Positions 26,061-35,500 of a DNA stretch of 64,000 nt are shown piece by piece; position 1 is the first letter of the stretch, and every line of letters begins with the position of its first letter. Made by a program: the position numbers and the translations under genes. The notes beneath the pieces are model-generated. The model was not told where the DNA came from. It worked only from the letters and a program-made list of their open reading frames with translations, and did not search any database. Origin of the DNA: Bacteroidota bacterium. GTDB taxonomy: Bacteria; Bacteroidota; Bacteroidia; Bacteroidales; VadinHA17. The stretch covers positions 105,722 through 169,721 of the forward strand of contig JADKBL010000005.1 in assembly GCA_016718875.1 (NCBI GenBank), read 5' to 3'.

Positions 26061-27782
26061 ATGGAACGTAAGAAATTTGTACAGCTTGTTACTGCCGGCA
26101 GCAGTGCTGCTTTATCCGGAATAATACCTGGTATTCCACTTTTTATCAGCAGGTCTACTGATATTTCCGAAATTCGAAAGAATAATTCCTCCGTTGCTGC
26201 GGATGTTGTAATCGCAGGAGGTGGTCTTGGAGGGTGCGCAGCTGCTATGGCAGCACTTAGAAACAATCTAAAGGTTATTCTGACAGAGGAGACTGACTGG
26301 CTGGGAGGACAATTATCCCAGCAGGGAGTGCCGCCAGACGAGCACCAGTGGATCGAGACCCATGGAGGCACGAGGCTCTACAGGGAATTCAGAAATAAAA
26401 TAAGGGAATACTATTTTCGTAATTACCCGCTCACAGAAACTGCCAGGGCAAATAAAAATCTGAACCCGGGTGACGGATCAGTTTCACGTTTATGTCATGA
26501 ACCAAGGGTAGCAGTTGCAGTTCTTAATGAACTTCTGGCTCCATATATAAGTTCCGGACAGCTGGTATTATTGACAAACTACAAAGCCTCCTCTGCTGAC
26601 TCAGATCGCAATAAAGTCAGGTCCCTGACAGTAACGAATCTCTTAACCGGAGATAAACTGAACCTTGATGCAGGCTGGTTTATCGATGCCACAGAACTGG
26701 GTGATCTTCTTCCGCTAACAGGGACTGAATTTGTGACCGGAACCGAATCAAAAAAAGATACCGGAGAACTGCACGCTCCCGAAAAAGGTGATCCTGAAAA
26801 TAATCAGTCCTTCACTGTATGCTTTGCAATGGATTATATTGAAGGTGAAGATCATACAATAGAAAAACCTCTTGAATACGATTTCTGGAAAAATCATATT
26901 CCACCACTTACACCACCCTGGTCAGGGAAACTGCTTGAACTGCGTTATTCAACGCCTTCCACTCTCGTTCCGAAAGAGCTTGGCTTTCATCCATTAGGAG
27001 CTGACACCTCTCCCCTGTTGAACCTCTGGAACTACAGAAGGATAATCAGCAAAAACAATTTTATTCCCGGCACCTACAGGAGTGATATTTCTGTTGTCAA
27101 CTGGCCTCAGAATGATTATATGCTCGGTAATATCATTAGTGGTAATCAGGAGGATTTTAATAAACATTTCAGCAGGGCCAAACAGCTGAGCCTCTCACTT
27201 CTGTACTGGCTTCAGACTGAAGCACCGGGACCTGATAAAGGTTATGGCTGGAAAGGTTTAAGATTGAGGAAAGATATTATGGGTACCAATGACGGACTTG
27301 CAAAATACCCATATATCCGTGAATCGCGCAGGATAAAGCCACTCTTCAGGATTCTAGAGGAACATGTGGGAAAAGAGAACAGGTCAATTGTGACCGGAGA
27401 AAAGGAAAACATAAAATCTGCCAGATTTTACGACAGTGTTGGAACAGGCTATTATCATATCGACCTCCATCCCTCCTGCGGGGGAAATAATTATATCGAT
27501 TTCCCGTCACTCCCCTTCCAGATTCCGCTTGGAGCACTTATTCCCCAAAGGGTTGAGAACCTGATCCCTGCCAATAAAAATATTGGAACAACTCATATAA
27601 CAAACGGCTGCTACAGGCTCCATCCTGTTGAATGGAATATTGGTGAATCTGCCGGAGCGCTGATAGCTTTTTCATCCGACAGGAAAGTTACACCTGCTAC
27701 AATCCGTGAAAACAGGAAGCTACTTGAAGAGTTCCAGATGATGATCCGTTCGCAGGGCATTGAGACTGAATGGCCTGAATAA
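26061..27782 (+). CDS. exported FAD-dependent oxidoreductase (FAD_oxidored family)
   Basis: A 573-residue protein with an N-terminal signal-like segment and an FAD-binding motif VVIAGGGLGGCAAAMAAL at about residues 51-68. It continues with TEETDWLGGQLSQQGVPPDEHQWIE, a hallmark of the FAD_oxidored family, and LHPSCGGNNY and HITNGCYRLHPVEWNIGE near the end. The reaction is not known; members cluster with sugar or polysaccharide genes in Bacteroidota. The following DUF4434, sugar porter and epimerase genes suggest carbohydrate oxidation, by inference. Confidence 0.8.
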   Translation: MERKKFVQLVTAGSSAALSGIIPGIPLFISRSTDISEIRKNNSSVAADVVIAGGGLGGCAAAMAALRNNLKVILTEETDWLGGQLSQQGVPPDEHQWIETHGGTRLYREFRNKIREYYFRNYPLTETARANKNLNPGDGSVSRLCHEPRVAVAVLNELLAPYISSGQLVLLTNYKASSADSDRNKVRSLTVTNLLTGDKLNLDAGWFIDATELGDLLPLTGTEFVTGTESKKDTGELHAPEKGDPENNQSFTVCFAMDYIEGEDHTIEKPLEYDFWKNHIPPLTPPWSGKLLELRYSTPSTLVPKELGFHPLGADTSPLLNLWNYRRIISKNNFIPGTYRSDISVVNWPQNDYMLGNIISGNQEDFNKHFSRAKQLSLSLLYWLQTEAPGPDKGYGWKGLRLRKDIMGTNDGLAKYPYIRESRRIKPLFRILEEHVGKENRSIVTGEKENIKSARFYDSVGTGYYHIDLHPSCGGNNYIDFPSLPFQIPLGALIPQRVENLIPANKNIGTTHITNGCYRLHPVEWNIGESAGALIAFSSDRKVTPATIRENRKLLEEFQMMIRSQGIETEWPE

Positions 27783-27808
27783 AGAAGAAAATACAAAATC
27801 AAAGCATA

Positions 27809-28906
27809 ATGAAAACTGAACATTCACGTCGTGATTTTATTGCCAGATCCACTTTGGCAGGTGCAGCAGCATTGACTGTTCCTCTTGCCGGATGTTCCGG
27901 CAATGAACCAGCTGTTCCTGACGAACCATTAGTTGAATCGAAACTGATAGTGCAGAAGGCAAATGCCCTGCCTATTACCGGAACTTTCCTTGATGAAATT
28001 TCACATGATATTCCGCATCAGAACTGGGGAGAAAAGGAATGGGATAAAGAGTTCGGCCATATGACAGCCATCGGCATTGATACTGTGATAATGATCAGGT
28101 CAGGATACAGGAAATTCATAACATTCCCGTCAGAATACCTTCTGAAAAAAGGATGCTATATGCCTTCAGTCGACCTGCTTGATATGTTCCTGCGTCTTGC
28201 TGAAAAACATAATATCAAATTCTTCTTCGGTCTATACGATTCAGGAAAGTACTGGGATACCGGAGATCTTTCCTGGGAAATAGAGGATAACAAATATGTT
28301 ATCGACGAGGTTTGGAAGAATTATGGAAGCAGATTCAAAAGTTTTCAGGGATGGTATATCAGCGGAGAGATAAGCAGGAAAACAAAAGGTGCCATAGGAG
28401 CTTTCCAGGCAATGGGCAAACAGTGCAAGGATGTTTCAGGTGGGCTGCCTACATTTATTTCACCATGGATTGACGGCAAAAAAGCTGTTGAAGCTGCCAA
28501 GGGGACTTTAACCAAAGAGGCTTCAGTTTCAGTTCAGGAGCATGAAAAAGAATGGGGTGAGATATTTGACGGGATCCATGATGTTGTTGATGCCGTTGCT
28601 TTCCAGGACGGGCATATTGACTACAATGAACTGGATGCTTTCTTTTCGGTCAATAAGAAGCTTGCAGACAAATATGGTATGAAATGCTGGACCAATGCTG
28701 AAACTTTCGACAGGGATATGCCGATAAAATTTTTCCCCCTTAAATTTGACAAGCTTCGTCTTAAGCTCGAAGCTGCAAAAAGAGCAGGGTATGATAAAGC
28801 AATTACTTTCGAATTTTCTCATTTCATGAGTCCGCAATCAGCCTATCTGCAGGCAGGTCATCTTTACAACCGTTACAGGGAATATTTTAATATGAAGACA
28901 TTATGA
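27809..28906 (+). CDS. DUF4434 protein, Tat-exported lipoprotein
   Basis: A 365-residue protein with a twin-arginine signal (HSRRDFIARSTLAG) ending in a lipobox LAGC (Cys29). It continues with a TIM-barrel of the DUF4434 family: ITGTFLDEISHDIPHQNWGEKEW, GWYISGEI near residue 178 and WTNAETF near 290, where barrel glutamates could be catalytic. The fold relates to glycoside hydrolases; no substrate is proven. It overlaps the sugar porter by four bases (ATGA), so it is likely coupled to sugar uptake. Confidence 0.82.
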   Translation: MKTEHSRRDFIARSTLAGAAALTVPLAGCSGNEPAVPDEPLVESKLIVQKANALPITGTFLDEISHDIPHQNWGEKEWDKEFGHMTAIGIDTVIMIRSGYRKFITFPSEYLLKKGCYMPSVDLLDMFLRLAEKHNIKFFFGLYDSGKYWDTGDLSWEIEDNKYVIDEVWKNYGSRFKSFQGWYISGEISRKTKGAIGAFQAMGKQCKDVSGGLPTFISPWIDGKKAVEAAKGTLTKEASVSVQEHEKEWGEIFDGIHDVVDAVAFQDGHIDYNELDAFFSVNKKLADKYGMKCWTNAETFDRDMPIKFFPLKFDKLRLKLEAAKRAGYDKAITFEFSHFMSPQSAYLQAGHLYNRYREYFNMKTL

Positions 28907-30333
28907 AGGAACATTCAAACCAGATAATGTATGTTATTTGGCTTTCAGTGGTTGCCTCACTGGGAGGATTTTTGTTTGGCTACGACACCGCTGTTATTTC
29001 AGGGACAGTAGATCATGTAAAAACACAATTCAGTCTCGATGACATGATGACCGGATGGTATGTCGGCTGTGCACTTGCCGGCTCTATTGCGGGAGTAGTA
29101 TTTGCAGGTTCTCTCAGCGATAAATATGGACGCAAAGTGGTTCTTTTTATCTCTGCCTTTTTATTTTCTATTTCCGGAATCGGATGTATGATAGCTGCAG
29201 ATGAAGTGCAGCTTGTAATTGCCAGGATACTGGGTGGTGTCGGAATAGGAGTAGCTTCTGTAATCTCACCAATGTATATTGCTGAAATTTCAATTCCCAG
29301 ATTCAGGGGAAGGCTGGTTTCCATGTATCAGCTTGCTATAACTGTTGGATTTCTTGGAGCATACCTTGCAAATTACGGACTCCTTAATTATTCAGAAACC
29401 CTAATCGCAAAAGGGGCAACGGCAGGACTCTATAACAAGATATTTGCTACTGAGGCGTGGAGAGGGATGCTTGGGATGGAAGCTGTTCCTGCTGTGGTTT
29501 TTCTTGCTGTTCTCTTCTTTATTCCTGAAAGTCCGAGATGGCTTATTGTTAAAGGGAAAGAGGCAAGCGCATCAGTAATCCTTCAAAAGATCTATGGCAA
29601 GGAACAGGCTGCTGTTGAAATAGCCAATGTTAAAAACCTTATTACTCAGGAAACAGATACAAACTGGAGAATGCTTCTGCAGCCCGGATTCAGATTAGCC
29701 CTGTTTATAGGTGTTGCCCTGGCAATGCTCGGACAGCTGATGGGTGTTAATGCAGTATTATACTATGGTCCTACAATTTTTAAGGAGAGCGGTTTGTCGA
29801 GCGGGGATTCACTCTTTTACCAGGTAATGGTCGGGCTGGTAAATATGCTTACAACTGTTCTGGCGCTTATCATAATTGACAAGGTAGGACGCAAGCAGCT
29901 TGTTTACTGGGGAGTCTCCGGAATGATTGCAGCCCTTTTGCTAATAGGTTTCTACTTCTCAATGGGGACTGAATTGCACCTGTCACAGGTTTACCTTCTG
30001 GTTTTTTTCCTCTTCTACATTTTTGCCTGTGCAATATCGATCTGTGCTGTGATATTTGTATTGTTGTCGGAGATGTACCCTGTAAAGGTCAGAGGAGCTG
30101 CAATGTCGATTGCCGGTTTGTCTCTCTGGATCGGGACATACCTTATCGGTCAGTTGACACCTGTCATGCTTACCACATTTTCACCGGCAGGCACTTTCTT
30201 TTTCTTTGCAGTTATGTGTATTCCTTATATCTTAATAGTCTGGAAACTTTTACCTGAAACAACAGGAAAATCACTTGAAGAGATTGAAGAAATGTGGATT
30301 GACAAGGCAAAAGGAGGAAGGCATAAGGCGTAA
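28903..30333 (+). CDS. sugar porter family MFS transporter
   Basis: A 476-residue, twelve-helix protein with all sugar-porter signatures: LFGYDTAVISG in helix 1, DKYGRKVVLF in loop 2-3, PESPRWLIVKGKEASA mid-protein, GQLMGVNAVLYYGPTIF in helix 7 and PETTGKSLEEIE at the end. It imports a monosaccharide with protons, like XylE. The exact sugar is unknown; AGE epimerase downstream points to a hexose or N-acyl hexosamine. Confidence 0.92.
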   Translation: MKEHSNQIMYVIWLSVVASLGGFLFGYDTAVISGTVDHVKTQFSLDDMMTGWYVGCALAGSIAGVVFAGSLSDKYGRKVVLFISAFLFSISGIGCMIAADEVQLVIARILGGVGIGVASVISPMYIAEISIPRFRGRLVSMYQLAITVGFLGAYLANYGLLNYSETLIAKGATAGLYNKIFATEAWRGMLGMEAVPAVVFLAVLFFIPESPRWLIVKGKEASASVILQKIYGKEQAAVEIANVKNLITQETDTNWRMLLQPGFRLALFIGVALAMLGQLMGVNAVLYYGPTIFKESGLSSGDSLFYQVMVGLVNMLTTVLALIIIDKVGRKQLVYWGVSGMIAALLLIGFYFSMGTELHLSQVYLLVFFLFYIFACAISICAVIFVLLSEMYPVKVRGAAMSIAGLSLWIGTYLIGQLTPVMLTTFSPAGTFFFFAVMCIPYILIVWKLLPETTGKSLEEIEEMWIDKAKGGRHKA

Positions 30334-30513
30334 GGTGTCATTTGCTTCGCGTCATTGATTGTCATTTGCGCTGCGCGCGTCATTTGGCTGCGCCGTCATT
30401 AGTAGTCATTGATTGCCCTACAACTGAATGACAATCGAATGACCATTGAATGACCATTGAATGACCATTGAATGACTATTGAATGACTATTGAATGACAA
30501 ATACATATAAATT
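30334..30513. repeat. GTCATT/AATGAC array: 11-bp tandem repeat facing inverted copies
   Basis: AATGAC occurs seven times at exactly 11-base steps (30427, 30438, 30449, 30460, 30471, 30482, 30493). Its complement GTCATT occurs six times to the left (30337, 30351, 30361, 30379, 30395, 30405). The two halves can fold back on each other. The unit is roughly GAATGACCATT. No gene lies here. Confidence 0.9.
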
Positions 30514-31671
30514 ATGGATCACAAGGCTTTAGCAAAACTTTATAAGGATGAACTCCTTAACAATGTAATGCCATTCTGGCTTGAAAAATCACAGGATCAG
30601 GAATTCGGAGGCTATTTCACCTGTCTCGACCGGGAGGGCAAAGTATTTGACACCGATAAGTTCATCTGGCTTCAGGGAAGGCAGGTATGGATGTTCTCAA
30701 TGCTCTACAATAATCTTGAGAAAAATCCTGAGTGGCTCAAATGTGCTGCACAGGGAGCTGAATTCCTTAAAAAATACGGGCATGACGGAAATCTTAACTG
30801 GTATTTCTCACTTACAAGGGAGGGAAAACCGATTATTGAACCGTACAATATCTTCTCTTACACATTTGCCACAATGGCTTTCGGGCAACTGGCCAAAGCC
30901 ACCGGTAACCAGGAGTACGCTGAAATAGCAAGAAAGACTTTCGATATAATTCTGTCGAAAGTTGATAACCCCAAAGGAAAGTGGAGCAAGGTGTATCCAG
31001 GTACACGAAATCTTAAAAATTTTGCACTGCCTATGATCCTGTGCAACCTTGCATTGGAAATAGAGCATCTCCTTGAACCTGAATTTCTCAGGAAGACAAT
31101 CGATACATGCATACATGAGGTGATGGATGTTTTCTACAGACCGGATTTAGGCCTGGTTGTTGAAAGTCTTACTGTTGACAATAAACTGTCTGATACTTTT
31201 GAGGGAAGGGTTTTGAATCCTGGTCATGCTATTGAAGCAATGTGGTTCATCATGGATCTGGGTGTCCGTCTCAATAATAAAGAACTTATTGACAAAGCTG
31301 CAAAAATTGCTGTTCAGATGACCGAATATGGCTGGGATTATAAACATGGAGGCATATTCTACTTTCTTGACCTGAAAGGCCATCCGACACAACAACTTGA
31401 ATGGGACCAAAAACTATGGTGGGTTCATGTAGAGGCACTTATTTCAATGATAAAAGGATATCAGCTCACAGGATCGAAGGATTGTCTGAAGTGGTTCGAA
31501 ATTATTCATGAATATACATGGGATCATTTCAAGGACAACGAGTACCCTGAGTGGTATGGATATCTGAACAGGCAGGGAGAAGTGCTTCTGCCGCTCAAAG
31601 GAGGAAAATGGAAAGGATGCTTCCACGTTCCCAGAGGATTGTACCAGGTTTGGAAGACTCTCGAAAAATAG
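30514..31671 (+). CDS. AGE family epimerase/isomerase
   Basis: A 385-residue (alpha/alpha)6-barrel protein of the N-acylglucosamine 2-epimerase family. Typical features are KFIWLQGRQVWMFSMLYN near residue 48, RVLNPGHAIEAMWF near 231 with the catalytic His, WWVHVEALISM near 304 and a C-terminal GGKWKGCFHVPRGLYQ. Family enzymes epimerise N-acetylglucosamine, glucose/mannose or cellobiose. With no sialic acid lyase or kinase nearby, the mannose-glucose or cellobiose reading is as likely as the sialic acid one. Confidence 0.9.
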   Translation: MDHKALAKLYKDELLNNVMPFWLEKSQDQEFGGYFTCLDREGKVFDTDKFIWLQGRQVWMFSMLYNNLEKNPEWLKCAAQGAEFLKKYGHDGNLNWYFSLTREGKPIIEPYNIFSYTFATMAFGQLAKATGNQEYAEIARKTFDIILSKVDNPKGKWSKVYPGTRNLKNFALPMILCNLALEIEHLLEPEFLRKTIDTCIHEVMDVFYRPDLGLVVESLTVDNKLSDTFEGRVLNPGHAIEAMWFIMDLGVRLNNKELIDKAAKIAVQMTEYGWDYKHGGIFYFLDLKGHPTQQLEWDQKLWWVHVEALISMIKGYQLTGSKDCLKWFEIIHEYTWDHFKDNEYPEWYGYLNRQGEVLLPLKGGKWKGCFHVPRGLYQVWKTLEK

Positions 31672-31673
31672 AT

Positions 31674-31797
31674 TAACCACAGAGTTCACAGAGAAAATAC
31701 AAGCTTCGCTGGCGGACATATATCGGAGTTTTATCCGTGCCGTCAGAGGCAACTGGCCCTCTGTGGTTACAATTAGCGCCAGCATAATCCGAACTTT
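31674..31797. repeat. fold-back intergenic element with nested terminal inverted repeats
   Basis: A perfect 11-base inverted repeat, TAACCACAGAG at 31674-31684 and CTCTGTGGTTA at 31759-31769, encloses 74 bases. A second pair GCTGGCG (31708-31714) and CGCCAGC (31777-31783) interleaves with it. The TTCGCTGGCG ... GCGCCAGC pair recurs at 54742-54828. The element lies between the convergent epimerase and aminopeptidase genes. Confidence 0.8.
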
Positions 31798-33207
31798 TCA
31801 TGAACAAACAGCCTCGATCTCTTTTACTGTTTTCGGTATTGGCTTGCCAAGAACTTTATACCCCTTCTCAGTAATCAGGACATCATCCTCTATCCTGATT
31901 CCTCCGATTGGCATAAATTTGCTTAGCTTATCGTAGTTTATAAATTCTTTGAATTTCCCTTCCGATTTCCATTTTTCAATCAGCTCGGGAATAAAATAAC
32001 ATCCGGGTTCAATTGTAAACACATGTCCGGGTTTATAGGGAAGGGCAAATCTAAGGAACGCTGTTCCGAACTGATCACTCCGTTTCACTTCAGAATTATA
32101 TCCGACATAATTTTCTCCGAGTGCTTCCATATCGTGGACATCCAGTCCCATCATATGACCTATACCATGAGGCATAAACAGAGCATGTGCTCCTGCTGCA
32201 ACAGCCTCATCAATATCTCCCTTCATAAGTCCCAGTTCCTTCATTCCTTCACCAATCACCCTGCATGCGAGGAAATGAACATCCCGGTTTGAAACTCCCG
32301 GTTTTGTTGCTCTAATTGCCTCAGTATTAGCCCTCAAAACGACCTCATACACATCCTTTTGCATGGCGCTGAATTTACCACCGACTGGTGTTGTTCTTGT
32401 AATATCAGAAGCATAATGCAGATTTGTTTCTGCCCCGGCATCTGTCACCATCATTTTCTCTTTTTTAAGAGTATTGCCATGGGCATGGTTATGAAGCGTC
32501 TGTCCGTTAATACTCAGGATAATCGGGAATGAAGTACCGCCGCCTTTTGAAAGGGCAATACCTTCAATTGCACCAAAGATATCCTGTTCCTTTACACCCT
32601 GCCTGCACATCTTCATAGCTGTTACATGCATCTCATACGCAATGTCGACTGCCTTTTCAATTTCATCTATTTCAACTTTTTCCTTGATTGACCTCATTGA
32701 AACTACAGCTCTAATAAGATCCGGAGAAGCCAGGGTTTTCATCTGACATGGATTCTCTTTCAGCAATGAACCAAGGATCATTTTTGATTCCCCCCGATAA
32801 GGAGGCAGAAAATGCACCTTTCTTCTTTTTGAAAGTGCATCCTGAATTTTCTCCTCAAGCTGTTTCATTGAAGAAGTGTTTCCAATTCCGCATTTTGCAG
32901 ACAGATCCCTGACAGTGGGCTGCGGGCCCATCCAGATTATGTCATCTATGTCAAAATCGTTGCCGAAAATCGTATCGGTTCCGGAATCGAAGTCCATTAC
33001 TCCGGCAAAACCAGGGAGGTCGATACCGAAGTAATAAAGAAAATCGCTATCCTGTCTGAAATGGTAGGTGTTTGCAGGGTAGTTAAATGGAGATTCATTG
33101 TTACCAATGAAAAGAGCAACCCCGCTTTTCATAAGCTTATGGAGTTGCTCCCTTCTTTTAATATATACTTCGCTCTTAAACATATGCTTCGTCAGTTGAT
33201 GAAGCAT
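31798..33207 (-). CDS. Xaa-Pro aminopeptidase (M24B family)
   Basis: A 469-residue creatinase-fold peptidase. The N-terminal domain includes LFIGNNESPFNYPANTYHFRQDSDFLYYFG. Metal ligands are in VTDAGAETNLHYASDITRT, HGIGHMMGLDVHD, EPGCYF and RIEDDVLIT. It removes N-terminal residues before proline. Two ATG codons (33207 and 33183) can serve as start. They lie at the two ends of a perfect inverted repeat, ATGCTTC-N10-GAAGCAT, so a hairpin may cover both. Confidence 0.93.
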   Translation of the reverse strand: MLHQLTKHMFKSEVYIKRREQLHKLMKSGVALFIGNNESPFNYPANTYHFRQDSDFLYYFGIDLPGFAGVMDFDSGTDTIFGNDFDIDDIIWMGPQPTVRDLSAKCGIGNTSSMKQLEEKIQDALSKRRKVHFLPPYRGESKMILGSLLKENPCQMKTLASPDLIRAVVSMRSIKEKVEIDEIEKAVDIAYEMHVTAMKMCRQGVKEQDIFGAIEGIALSKGGGTSFPIILSINGQTLHNHAHGNTLKKEKMMVTDAGAETNLHYASDITRTTPVGGKFSAMQKDVYEVVLRANTEAIRATKPGVSNRDVHFLACRVIGEGMKELGLMKGDIDEAVAAGAHALFMPHGIGHMMGLDVHDMEALGENYVGYNSEVKRSDQFGTAFLRFALPYKPGHVFTIEPGCYFIPELIEKWKSEGKFKEFINYDKLSKFMPIGGIRIEDDVLITEKGYKVLGKPIPKTVKEIEAVCS

Positions 33208-33226
33208 CTAAGATAAGAAGTATATT

Positions 33227-35466
33227 TTATTTCTTCTCTATGCTCCAGCCTCCTTTGAGTCCGAATATGAACCAGGCAAGAGAAACGGTTCCGAGTGCGA
33301 ATATTGTATCACCTATTACCCTGAGCCATTTGAGTGTAACCATTGCCGGCTGTTGCAGGAATTCAGCTGAACGGGCGTACCATAATCCCTCTTTTACGCT
33401 TGCCACTGTTTGTGCAAGACCAATTGGAAGGACGCTGATAATAACCATTGCAGCCAGACCTATATTAATACTCCAGAAAGCAAATTTTATCCATTTCTCT
33501 TTCCATACAGCTTCCTTATCCATATCTCTCAGAACGAAAAGCATCAGACCTATACCCAGCATGCCATAGACACCAAACAAAGCGGTATGACCATGTACCG
33601 GAGTGGTATTAAGTCCCTGCATATAATAAAGTGCAATCGGTGGATTAATCAGAAATCCGAAAATACCGGCTCCAACAAGGTTCCAGAAAGCCACTGCAAT
33701 AAAGCTGTAAACCGGCCATTTATAAGCTTTTACCCATGTTTTGCTTCTGCTGATTTTAACATTATCCCATGCTTCAAAGCCCATTAGCACAAGAGGAACA
33801 ACCTCAAGTGCACTGAATGTTGCTCCAAGTGCCATAACCACTGTAGGTGTTCCTGTGAAATAGAGATGATGAAATGTACCCAGTATACCACCGGCCAGGA
33901 ATACAATAGTTGAGAAAAGTACTGCCAGAGTAGCGGTAGCTGCCTTCAGAAGCTGAAGTCTTACAAACAGGAATGCGATTACCACGGCAGCAAATACCTC
34001 AAAGAATCCTTCAACCCAGAGGTGAACAACCCACCAGCGCCAGTACTCCGCAACTGCAAGATTTGTCTGCCTTCCCCACATAAGTCCGGCTCCGTAAAAA
34101 GCTGCTATTGCTATTGTAGAAATGAGAAACAGAATGAGAAGGCTCCTGCTCTCCGATCTCTGCTTCAGAGCCGGCCAGATTGCACGACCCATTAATAACA
34201 GCCAGATTATCAATCCGACAAATAGAAATAACTGCCAGAATCTTCCCAGATCGACATACTCATAACCCTGGTGACCGAACCAGAAGTTCTGCACATAGCC
34301 CAATTTCTGCATAACTCCCATCCATTGTCCTGCAAGCGAGCCAAGAACAATTACAAGCAGGGCACCAAAGAGAAAATTGACACCAAGCTTTTGAAACTTT
34401 GGTTCTATACCTGAAATCGCAGGAGCATAGTATAATCCTGTTGCAAGCCATGATGTTGCTATCCAGAAAATAGCTATCTGAATATGCCATGTTCTTGAAA
34501 CTGAATATGGCAGAAGTTTTGCCAGAGGAATACCGTATAGAGCCTGTCCTTCAACCCCGTAATGTGCTGTAATAACTCCCATTAAAACCTGTACAAGAAG
34601 CAGGGCTGAAACAATCCAGAAGTATTTCACGGTAGCCTTTTGAGAAGGAGTCTGCTTCTCATTCAGAAGAGGAAATACTGAGGGAATACCCTCATCCTCG
34701 TCTTTTCGCCTTGTTGCATAATACCAGGCCATAAGTCCGATACCGGCAAGCAGAATTATTACACTGAACCCGGTCCATAACAGAAGTGAACCAGTGGGTC
34801 TGTTGCCAACCAGTTCCTCCGCAGGCCAGTTATTAGTATATGTAATATCCTGACCCGGCCGTTCAGTCACGCAAGCCCATGAGATCCAGAAAAAGAAAGA
34901 GGTAAGATCCTTAACTCTGACAGGGTCCTTCAGTGAGTTTTCAGGAATGCTGTAGGCATCTCTCAGGTCTGCAAGTGAGGGATCGTTTGTAAAAAGACCT
35001 GCATAAAATCTGCTGTTGGAGGCGATAGCACTGGCTCTTAAATCAGAAACTGTAAGAGTCTTTGATAACGGATCATAAGTGTTTTTCCTGAGATCTTTCT
35101 GCAACAGTACATTAAAGTATGCCTTCCTTTCATCAGACAATTTGCTGTATGGCATACCATCAATCTCAGCTGCCATATTATCAAGCATGTATACAGCTTC
35201 TTTGTGAAGCCAGTCGGCACTCCAGTCGGGAGCCTGATATGCCCCATGTCCCCATACAGTGCCTATCTCCTGACCTCCAAGTGACTGCCATGCATTCTGG
35301 CCATCCTTTATATCCTGACCTGAAAACAGCAAGGTGCCATCGGTTTTAATCACTTTATCCGGAACAGGGGGGCCTGGCGGTAAATTTCTTTGCCGAAATA
35401 TAGCAGAACGGAAAAAGAGATGGTCATAACTGCTATGAAACCGATCCATAATTTCTTTGTTGTCAT
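33227..35466 (-). CDS. norB: quinol-dependent nitric oxide reductase (qNOR), one-base frameshift near start
   Basis: The main frame (33227-35449) gives 740 residues. It has the extracytoplasmic domain (DGTLLFSGQDIKDGQNAWQSLGG), about twelve further helices and haem/FeB ligands in RTWHIQIAIFW, WWVVHLWVEGFFEV, FHHLYFTGTP and VHGHTALFG. The listed N-terminus is wrong: from an upstream ATG at 35466 another frame encodes a proper first helix (MTTKKLWIGFIAVMTI, then LLYFGKEIYRQAP). This joins the main frame exactly if the G run at 35367-35372 had seven bases instead of six. The enzyme reduces two NO to N2O with quinol electrons. Confidence 0.9.
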
Positions 35467-35500
35467 AATAACAGGGTTTTAAATTTAATTAGAATTAATT

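Noticed and set aside
30427..30498. CRISPR array
   Set aside because: The unit is only 11 bases with no unique spacers and no cas genes are present; it is a simple tandem repeat.
34260..34490. Minus-strand 76-residue frame inside norB
   Set aside because: It is an alternative frame of the qNOR gene and lacks any recognisable protein features.
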